Shown here: piece after piece, positions 56,627-64,000 of the stretch
Layout of the letters: each line of letters opens with the position of its first letter
Position numbering within the stretch: the first letter of the stretch is position 1
Notes under the pieces: generated by a model
Told to the model about the DNA's origin: nothing
Seen by the model: the letters and a program-made list of their open reading frames with translations, nothing else
Databases searched by the model: none
NCBI GenBank assembly: GCA_904063045.1
Contig: CAJFCJ010000019.1
Coordinates: 310,001-374,000 of the forward strand
Origin: Dimorphilus gyrociliatus
Taxonomy: Eukaryota > Annelida > Polychaeta > Dinophilidae
Length of the DNA stretch: 64,000 nt
Direction of reading: 5' to 3'
Position numbers and translations under genes: made by a program

Positions 56627-59258
56627 ATGGATGCAGAGATTGGCTTACAGGCAACAAACACTATGACTATAACAGGAATACCAGGTTTCACCACTACTTC
56701 ACTTTTAAATTATATTCTTTTCTGCAAAATGAAGTTAATCAAGCAAACAATGATTAAGAGAGAATAATTTAATTTCTAGGAAATATTAGTCGTCTTTCTA
56801 TTAATCATTTATAAAAATAAATAGGACGCTCAGGGAGATTACCCCCTCTACGTACTGAAGATTTTCATAAAAAGTCACCAAGATATAATAAAGAGGGAAA
56901 AAAAGAAGCAAATCCAGAGATACAAGCAGAAAGAAGGGCAAAAACAACTGTATCTATACCTTCGTTTAATCATTCAGCCCAAGAAAAAAATCCAGGATTA
57001 TCAACTCAGACAGGAGATCACTCAGTGTTAAGAAGCTCATCAACAATGGACAAACGTAAATATTTTCTTCCAATTTTTGCATTATCTTTCCCTTGAATCA
57101 AAATATGTACATTATTCCTTTATAATCTAGCTGTAAGCACACAAATTTTGTTTGTCAGTTTTTCCATTTTAGTTTTAAAACAGGCGTACGACAAACTTAC
57201 GATTACAAAAAACGTAAGATAAAATATTAGTATATTCTTTTAAAAGGCATTTGATTAGCTTTTGTTTAGTTGCTTTTAGATTTTTGATTTAAAAGAGACG
57301 ACAAATATATTATCAAAGGTAAAAGTATTTTTAGACGAATAAGCGCTGGTCTCTTAGCCTAGTTTTGTGTATTTTATTATTTAAATTACCTCATTCCTTT
57401 CAATTTTTGCTATATTGTTTATCATACTTTAGCTATAGTAACAAAAACAATTATAGAAATGAGTTCATTGTTAATTTTGTACTTAAATTATAGATTTTTT
57501 TACTTCTATTATTATTAATATTACTATTTATTTTCATTATACAGCTATGGAAATTGTCGTTTATTTTTCTGATAAAACTGGTATAAGTCTAAATGTTGAT
57601 GATGGAGTAAATGTTACTGCCATGGAATTATTTGATATGGTTTATGAAGAGACTGGCCTACCGAATGAAGGACGGGAAACCTTTTCTCTGTGGCTTATGT
57701 CTAATTTATTGGGTAAAATTTCCAGAATTTATAAGAACTATTCGTAGAAACATTTATAAATTTTAGAATTGCAACTGAAGCCTTCTCATGTCCCTTTCCG
57801 TTTGGCCGCCTTTTGGGAGGATATGCTTGAAGAATACACAGGCGCTGATGATGAAAGAATCGATAAAGGTTTATAGTCTCTCCCTTTATTGCATTTTAGC
57901 TCCAATATATGTCTTTTATCCTGTATAGATGAGCCTATTTTAATGTTCCAAAGAAACGTCTTTTGCACACGTAAAGAAGAACGAGCTGTTAGTTTAATAA
58001 CCCAATACTACGTTCATTCTCTTAAATTCTCATTTTTATTCCTTCAAGATAAACGATACAAGAGCTATAAGCTTATTATTTCACGAGGCTAAAGAAAACG
58101 TAATTGATGGCCGCTATCCTCTAAAGAAATTGGATGATTATCATAATCTTGCAGCTTTACAGTCCCTTATCAGCCATGAATGGTTTGATGCAAAAACTCA
58201 TACTCCAGAATATTTCAAGTATGATTAATTTTATAGATATTTTATTATTATTATCTATATTGTATTTGATATTATTAAAAATCCTAGAACTCGTCTAAAT
58301 CAATACTATCCAGAGCACTTACTTAAAAAGAAATGGTCAATACTTTGCGGGTTTGTCTTTTTAAATAGGATAGTAATTTTTCTATTTATTAATATATTTC
58401 GTTAATATAGCTCTTCAAAAGATAGCTTGGAAGATGGCCTCGTTAAAGCATTACGTCAAAAGGTAAAGAAATTAAAATCAGGCAACTTGCATTTATCTAC
58501 TTTAATGGTTGAATATTTGGATTGGTGTAGAGATAATTTACCTTTTTATGGGTAATTAATACCAACTTATTAATAATTTCTATAATAAAAAGAATGATTT
58601 TTTAGAGGAGCGTTTTTTGCTGGCCAGATTGTTCATCCAAGGAATAAGCTATTAGTAAAACTCTTTGGACAGCCCGAAGATCCGGTCTATATTGCTATAA
58701 ATATGGATGGAGTTTTTGTTATAGATATGGACGACGTCATTTTCTTATTGGGAATATTATATAAGGATTTGAAATGGGAAATAGCCGAAAAAGAAGAAAA
58801 TAAACGGAAGGAGAGTTGTTTATTTTTACAATTTGATCATATGGAAAAAGATAGAGAACAAGAGGTAAAGAAACTATTGCAAATCTTTTCGAGGGAAGCC
58901 AACTTAATGGATGCGCTAATATGCGCAAGTGTTAACAAATTAAAGACTCTTGGAAAATTCGCCGATGACGGCGGTTGGAAAGATGACGGAGATGATTTTG
59001 GTAAGTATATAAAAATTTAATATAATTCTAATCAATTATTTAATAATATATGTTTGTCATTTTTCTCAAACAGATGATAATGTAATTATGCCTTCCGACG
59101 ACATATGGGAGAAACTAAAATCATCATTATCAACTTTTAGTAAATCAGGTGAATTGATTTGATAATAATATAACATTTAGTTAGCATTAACTTGTTTTGC
59201 GGTGAACTTAACTCATTTTTAAACAGGTGAACCGATGGATAATAAAGTTATTGTTTAA
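56627..59258 (+). CDS. FRMD8: FERM domain-containing protein 8 (FRMD8/iTAP)
   Basis: Eleven exons: 56627..56684, 56825..57055, 57545..57712, 57767..57868, 57929..57987, 58049..58218, 58288..58350, 58411..58551, 58606..59000, 59074..59148, 59227..59258; 497 residues. FRMD8 stabilises the iRhom/ADAM17 sheddase complex at the cell surface. After a polar N-terminus the FERM F1 lobe starts at MEIVVYFSDKTG; LWLMSNLLELQLKPSHVPFR, DEPILMFQRNVFC, HEAKENVIDGRYP, YLDWCRDNLPFYGGAFFAG and VKKLLQIFSREANLMDALI match human FRMD8 in order. The human C-terminal tail after the FERM is mostly absent. Intron 2 (489 nt) is long for this genome. Confidence 0.92.
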
Positions 59259-59630
59259 TCAACTTCTTTTTATAACTGAACTTCTACATTACCAGTTTTT
59301 CTTTTTAAAAAACTACCATTTTTTAATTGCCTTAATTTAGATGTGAACTTGTTATACTGTTTTTAAGACTTTTTTTAATTTAAGCATCATGTTAGTTTTC
59401 TAAAGATAGATTTTTACAAAAATATACTTTGGTGTTAATTCGTTAAGCAAACTAATACAAATTTTTTCAATATGAAGTAAAATCTGATTAATAAAGATTA
59501 ATAGAGAAAAGGGATTGTAATGCATAGCTCATGATCAATTTCTATAGTTCTATTGTTTTTATTTTTAAAAGAAATAAGCAACTGATTTAAACGTTTAAAT
59601 GAATAAAAGTTTGTTTATAGTCTTGCTTTA
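59259..59630. other. Intergenic, FRMD8 3' flank / receptor-like gene promoter
   Basis: 372 bp, AT-rich with poly-T runs; tandem orientation of the flanking genes. No feature recognised. Confidence 0.4.
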
Positions 59631-60645
59631 ATGTCTCTTAAGGTTTTAATTGTTTCTTTGTTAAATTTAACATTATTAGAGGCGCTAATTTGTGCTAAGA
59701 CTGAGTGTAAAATCAATCAAGATTTTACTATAAACTGTCGGAAAGAAGAACAATATGTTTGTAATGAAAATTCATTTTGTTCGATAACTTGGAGTTATGA
59801 AAATGAAACAAATAAAACGGTAGCATTTTAAAAAGTCGTAATAAATTGCACAAAAATTTTAAGGTATAAAGATCTAACAGGGGTTAACTAAGCGACTTGG
59901 TTGTCGATCGTTTTCATCTATTTCGGGACGAGTGTGCAAACAATCGGAAGATGCTTGCTCGGAGCGTCTTACGGGAGATGAAAGGGGGTCGAAGGTTTCT
60001 TGCTGTTGTAATTCGGATTTTTGTAATTTGGAAACAGTAAAAACTGACGCTTCGGTCTTTGAAATTCTCGAGCGGGGTTTAAATGAGCTAGATGAGGGGG
60101 TTGAGTCCAATTGGTTCGTAAATGCGGAAATCGATTTCTTCAAGCAACCCGCAAACGACAGTTCCCTTTTAAGCAAAGAAGAACGGGACGAATACGAGTT
60201 AACGGATCAAGATGTATATATTTTGATAGGGACAATGTATATGACAATTTTCATTCTTTCATTACCCTATATACTATGGGCCACTATGCAAGGTTATAAA
60301 TCCAGGTCGGAAGAGCAGCAGGCTCTCGCCGAAGTGAAAAAACTTCAGGAACTTGAAGAAGTAGCTAGAGAGGATATTAAGAAAGAAGTAAAAACTGTAG
60401 AACGAACGGAAACCACACAAATGAAATGTAACACAGGCTTGAAGCATGAGATGACAGATGGTAGTAGTGAAGAATATGACAGTAAAACGGAAAAGGTATT
60501 ATCCGACCAAGTCGTATGGAAAAATGTTAGACGAAGAATTTTAACAATAGAGGAAGCCATGACCGCTCTGAAATTGACTGTAAATAGCAGCCGGAAAGTC
60601 TCTAACAGTACGGCTACAGAGAGGAGATCAGCAAAAAAAAGTTAA
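59631..60645 (+). CDS. TGF-beta type II receptor-like protein without kinase domain
   Basis: Two exons, 59631..59819 and 59881..60645; 317 residues. A signal peptide (MSLKVLIVSLLNLTLLEALI) leads into a Cys-rich three-finger ectodomain made by joining the exons: FCSITWSYENETNKT|GLTKRLGC lines up with the activin type II receptor pattern 'CFATWKNISGSIEIVKQGC', and it ends CCCNSDFCN, the triple-Cys form typical of type II (ActRII/BMPR2) receptors. Two N-glycosylation sequons are visible. An acidic linker of about 60 residues, one transmembrane helix (YILIGTMYMTIFILSLPYIL) and a 120-residue charged, partly helical tail follow, then a stop. No kinase motifs (GxGxxG, VAIK, HRDLK, DFG) are present in the tail or in the 395 bp after it. 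Could be a decoy or co-receptor; function inferred only. Confidence 0.7.
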
Positions 60646-61039
60646 TCTTAACAGATCTTCAATAATAAAAATTGTATTTGCTAAGAATAAATCTATTCTG
60701 ACGTACATTCTTCCCAATTACTGAGGTAGGCAGGTAGTAGAAGAGATTTTTTTGTTGTCATATTTGTTGTAGTTTGTAGTGGTAGTGCGTTTTGTTATAT
60801 CTATTTGTTGATGCAATTAAAGATTCTTAATAAAAGTATCCTATGAACTTGAGTCTCTTGCAATTGAGTATTTAAGAGAAAAATATATCCTTTGGACGTT
60901 GAACGAATTAAAGAGGGAAAGTGTTTGAGAAAACAGTTCGATAGCTTTAAAAACGTCTTATTAATTTAAGAAATAAATTCTAATACCTGGAATTGTTGAG
61001 AAAATCAAAATGCTTTATGCATTAAGAAATTGAAAGAGT
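60646..61039. other. Convergent 3' ends, receptor-like gene and PAQR gene
   Basis: 394 bp with AATAAA words near 60688 and 60828; no open frame resembling a kinase domain. Confidence 0.5.
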
Positions 61040-61978
61040 TTATTTGTTTTTTTTTGGAGTATCTCCTCGAGCACTGAAGAAAGCTAGAGTAATGAGCATA
61101 AGAGCAGCAAGTACGGCTAAAGGCCCAAAGGCCGAAATAGGCGAAGAAGAACTGGAAGATTCCACCTGTTTTACATCGTCCATAACGATCCAAAATTGTT
61201 CACGGATTCCTAAGAAGACGAGTACGTGAAATACTTGATGGCTATGGCCAAATATATCAAAAGTCCCTGGAGCAAACCGTTCTGGAACTTTGCTAACTTT
61301 GACTGCTGCTCCACAGACCAGGAGGAAAACATGTTTCAAGAAACGTAGTCGAAAGTAAGCATCAACATACAAACGAGATAACGCTGGCAAAGAGGCAAAG
61401 GCAAAAGGCAAAAAAAAAGATAGGGTTCGTATATAATGTGCCGATTTCGGTTGACTAACTCTCGTCCAGCAGCAAGCAAATGTTGCGGCCAGGGCAGCTG
61501 CCGATGTTGCCAATAAATACCATTTTGTAGAATGTTCTGTGTTGCCCGTGTAATGATAGTATGCCCTCGCCGTTGCTACCCCATAAAATGATATTGCAGC
61601 ATAATCTAACATGAAACACACTTGCCTCCATCTCCAAGAAACACTCATAAGTAAGTGAGCTCCAGTTGAAACGGCAAACAATGTAAGCACTCCAATTATA
61701 TAAGCGTAAAGGGGATGGTGAGAACCTGGAGCTTGCAAACTTCTAGCATCTCCAAGATCAAGTATTGTCCACCACGCAAAATAGATAAGCGGCAAGGCAT
61801 GAGTCCAAATGTTCAATGTTTCGTTATGCAGGGCGAAAGCTGATGCCAAGGATTTGACAACTCCAACACTTAACGGACGATAGCCTTTGAGAATATATAG
61901 TTCGCGCGCTTCGACTGGCACCTCATTCCAGCGAAGAGCTGGAGGTGGCACCATACTCATGAAACGAATCCTGGACAT
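61040..61978 (-). CDS. Progestin/adipoQ receptor family protein (PAQR, membrane progestin receptor type)
   Basis: Single exon, 312 residues. Seven hydrophobic helices and all PAQR signature residues: HNETLNIWTH at the start of helix 1, STGAHLLMS, LDYAAISFYG, and GHSHQVFHVLVFLG near the end, which supply the Ser/His/Asp set proposed to bind zinc. The sequence groups with the mPR-like branch (PAQR5-9) rather than AdipoR by eye. The C-terminus is KKNK, fitting the KKxx dilysine ER-retrieval form. A Ser run precedes the last helix. Local GC content is higher than its neighbours. Two further in-frame ATGs (codons 7 and 9) are possible starts. Confidence 0.88.
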   Translation of the reverse strand: MSRIRFMSMVPPPALRWNEVPVEARELYILKGYRPLSVGVVKSLASAFALHNETLNIWTHALPLIYFAWWTILDLGDARSLQAPGSHHPLYAYIIGVLTLFAVSTGAHLLMSVSWRWRQVCFMLDYAAISFYGVATARAYYHYTGNTEHSTKWYLLATSAAALAATFACCWTRVSQPKSAHYIRTLSFFLPFAFASLPALSRLYVDAYFRLRFLKHVFLLVCGAAVKVSKVPERFAPGTFDIFGHSHQVFHVLVFLGIREQFWIVMDDVKQVESSSSSSPISAFGPLAVLAALMLITLAFFSARGDTPKKNK

Positions 61979-62295
61979 ATTTCTCGGACGGCAACTGCAA
62001 CGCCCGAGTGAAGCGCAAAAAAGACTACACAGCGCGCGACGCCGTCTACAAATCTACTGCAAGCAATCAATAAACGTTTGACGTCACAAGGTTGTGGTGG
62101 GTAACGTTTTTCGGCTACACGCATACCCCACGAGTATTAGTTAGCTTTTGAGCTCTGCAAAGAAGCATTGCAGGTGTAGTGCTATTGCTATAAATATAAT
62201 TTATATATAAAGTGGTAGTACTAGTAGCCTGCTGTGTTAGCACAGAGTTGTCCATCAAAAAGGGAAGTACTCATAAATAAATATCCATACTTGGA
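61979..62295. other. PAQR promoter and CHURC1 3' flank
   Basis: 317 bp, locally GC-rich directly upstream of PAQR (about 61980-62110), then AT-rich. A polyadenylation-like TTTATT (AATAAA on the minus strand) lies near 62277. No gene seen. Confidence 0.4.
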
Positions 62296-62731
62296 TTAAA
62301 ACGGAAGAACACTTCTAGAATCATTGTTCACACCACATAAAATACAGTCCATCTCATAAAATTGACATTCGTCACCGTATTCATCTTGATCCACCCAAAA
62401 GACGTGCGTATGTTCAGCAATGATGTGCAAACAGTTTGGGCATTGATCTAGAAATTTTCGTTTAGCCTTCCTATGTGCCTTTTTTGTTAAGATATACTCA
62501 CGAGTAAACTTTATCGTTTCCTCTCCATCTTCTTCTAGGACGCTTCTTCCTACCTCTACAGGCGGAAGTCTTTCGGAACATTGTCGGCAGGCTAAATAGT
62601 TGAGAACATAGCATCCGGTATCTAGACAAATGCTCTGTGGATTTTGTTAAAAGGTCGTTATTCCATTTTATTAACGAATGATAAAAACTAACACGCTCGG
62701 GTCTTATAACTTTGACGCAGTCAACACACAT
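62296..62731 (-). CDS. CHURC1: Churchill domain-containing protein 1 (CHURC1)
   Basis: Two exons, 62731..62693 and 62634..62296; 125 residues (human 112). Churchill is a small zinc-binding protein linked to FGF-dependent transcription control in vertebrate embryos. The start MCVDCVKVIRPER is joined to SICLDTGCYVLNYLACRQC, matching human MCGDCVEKEYPNRGNICL. Downstream LEEDGEETIKFTREYI, CPNCLHIIAEHTHVFWV and MDCILCGVNNDSRSVLPF give the remaining Cys pairs. Without the 58-nt intron the frame would run into a basic, unrelated sequence. Confidence 0.93.
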
Positions 62732-62887
62732 TTTCTAACTTTTTTCACGTCTGTATCCGCAAGACAATTTTTCGCATTATAAACTGGTAGAAGTTTACAA
62801 CTAAACAACACTATCATGTGACTACTACTACCGCACTATTTTGGGATGTTGTTGGATGAATATTAGTCATTAATCCCCTTGATACTT
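62732..62887. promoter_or_regulatory. Divergent promoter, CHURC1 / ACTMAP
   Basis: 156 bp between opposite start codons; TATCATGTGACT near 62812 contains CATGTG, a non-canonical E-box. No coding signal. Confidence 0.4.
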
Positions 62888-63607
62888 ATGGTACCTATTG
62901 CTCCTCCGCCACCCCCTCTTTTGAGTGGGTCTGCTGAAGGAGAGAGGGTCACCAAGGAGTCAAGTAATAACTGGTCCTACGAAAAGGATTTGAGAAGAGC
63001 AAACGATAGAATTTGGAGCTTTTTAGGCCCGAGCTATGACCTATCTGTTATAAAAACTAATTTTCGACTTCAGAATGGGCCTCAATGCGGCTTAGTCGTT
63101 TTGGAGCTGTGTTGTAATTTGGTGGGAAAAAATTTAAATGTCACTGTTGAAGAATTGTTAAGCGAAAGTCAACGCTTGGGTTTTACAAGATATGGTGAAC
63201 TTTTTTCGTGTTACAGCGCATATTCACTTGCAACAAACTATTTAAATCGCGACAGAGTTGAACTAGTGACTGAATTAACTCCTAACAAACAAGAGCAAAT
63301 GCTGAACGGTTTATTTGATAAACGCTGCGTTATTTTGTTTCCTTATGACAAAGGTCCAGATCATGGTCCTGTTATTCGTAAAGGACACTCAGCTCACTGG
63401 TGCTTACTGATTGGTGCTGCCAAGTCACAACGTGATTTATTGGTTCTAGTTAGGCAAGGTAAAAGTAAATGGATGGGTGTGTACAAATGGAATGATATGC
63501 TAGAGAGCAACAGGAATTTGGTAGAATCATCACCGACTCTGACTCGTGACTTTATTACGAAGCCATTTTGCCTAGCAAATACCGCGATTGTAATATATAC
63601 TGTATAA
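62888..63607 (+). CDS. ACTMAP: Actin maturation protease (ACTMAP/C19orf54 family)
   Basis: Single exon, 239 residues from the ATG at 62888. ACTMAP is a cysteine protease that trims the acetylated N-terminal Met/Cys of actin. A proline-rich N-terminus (PIAPPPPPLLSG) precedes the catalytic core NGPQCGLVVLELCC with the nucleophilic Cys (human EGPQCGLVAL); later GELFSCYSAYSLA, ILFPYDKGPDH, RKGHSAHWCLLIG with the catalytic His, then VRQGKSKWMGVYKWNDMLES, which parallels human KQGKSWHYQLWDYDQVRES. Shorter than human (351) mainly in the N-terminus. The frame is open a few codons upstream but without ATG. Confidence 0.9.
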   Translation: MVPIAPPPPPLLSGSAEGERVTKESSNNWSYEKDLRRANDRIWSFLGPSYDLSVIKTNFRLQNGPQCGLVVLELCCNLVGKNLNVTVEELLSESQRLGFTRYGELFSCYSAYSLATNYLNRDRVELVTELTPNKQEQMLNGLFDKRCVILFPYDKGPDHGPVIRKGHSAHWCLLIGAAKSQRDLLVLVRQGKSKWMGVYKWNDMLESNRNLVESSPTLTRDFITKPFCLANTAIVIYTV

Positions 63608-63910
63608 CTCATGATAAAAATACGTTATCAGACTGTATTAAACAATACACAAAAAAAGAGAAATGGTATACCAATAATAAACGAACATTCGTCGCTACCA
63701 GATACCCATACTACTATTTAAGACGCCTGTTAAAACGTAAAATCTCTTTCAGTGAATACAATATGCTGTTCATATGTTTTGGTTTACCTTGTACAATTAT
63801 AACATAAGCAACGATGCTGGAGTAGCAGCTAGGAACTTGAAAATTATATAAACAAAATACAAACGCTGAAACAAAATGTGATAAAATTTTCCAATTAATC
63901 ATATTATCTT
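63608..63910. other. Convergent 3' flanks, ACTMAP and the next gene
   Basis: 303 bp, no coding signal; overlapping chance frames on both strands are low in any recognisable motif. Confidence 0.4.
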
Positions 63911-64000
63911 TTATTGTGAAGGTGGTGGTCCAGGTGGGAGGCCAGGAGGAAGCGGTTCAGTAGGGGGCAATTGAATAGAATCTAAACTTTCCATTGGTTT
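63911..64000 (-). CDS. Partial proline-rich protein, C-terminal end
   Basis: On the minus strand the last 29 codons of an open frame enter from the right window edge and end in TAA. The visible peptide is proline-rich, with PPTEPLPPGLPPGPPPSQ at the terminus, as in many RNA-processing or WW-domain-binding proteins. Too little is present to name the gene. Confidence 0.5.
   Translation of the reverse strand, partial: KPMESLDSIQLPPTEPLPPGLPPGPPPSQ

Overview
This is a gene-dense, AT-rich nuclear window from a small metazoan. The evidence is animal gene families (RasGRP, FBXW5, FoxQ2, 7B2, a TGF-beta-type receptor, a secreted fibrinogen-domain protein), GT-AG introns mostly of 50-110 bp, and many (TA)n tracts. 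Very short introns, a high gene density and lophotrochozoan-looking gene content would fit a compact annelid genome such as Dimorphilus, but that assignment is inference and not tested. Splice models were read by eye. Where I list exon joins, the reading frame closes across all exons, but coordinates may be off by a base or two.

Layout: globin last exon (+); RasGRP (+); orphan rhodopsin-like GPCR (-); FANCM (-) head-to-head with a Vasa-like DEAD-box helicase (+); BBS10-like chaperonin (+) convergent with a cytosolic sulfotransferase (-); a 3.4 kb AT-rich desert; a large PAN/C-type-lectin/TSP1 receptor (-); a 2.1 kb desert; FBXW5 (+); PPP1R11 (-) divergent from a secreted coiled-coil fibrinogen-domain protein (+); UHRF1-like (-); PSMA6 (-) divergent from the PAPS transporter SLC35B2 (+); PPCS (-) divergent from MRPL10 (+); TAF1C (-) divergent from a TTC9-like gene (+); eIF3k (-) divergent from 7B2/SCG5 (+); FoxQ2 (-); SAYSD1 (-) divergent from FRMD8 (+); a kinase-less type II TGF-beta-receptor-like protein (+); a PAQR/mPR receptor (-); CHURC1 (-) divergent from ACTMAP (+); and the last exon of an unidentified proline-rich protein (-).

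Most genes are single-copy housekeeping or signalling genes arranged as alternating divergent and convergent pairs. Intergenic gaps shrink to 46 bp (PPCS/MRPL10) and 43 bp (BBS10-like/SULT). No operon, virus, transposon or CRISPR array was recognised. The most unusual items are the receptor-like protein with a type II TGF-beta ectodomain but no kinase, the Vasa-like protein whose N-terminus is a charged repeat plus a 12-nt tandem array instead of RGG and zinc knuckles, a UHRF1 that ends without a RING domain, a lectin-type receptor built from repeated modules including an unrecognised cysteine domain, and a 23-nt intron required to complete FANCM.
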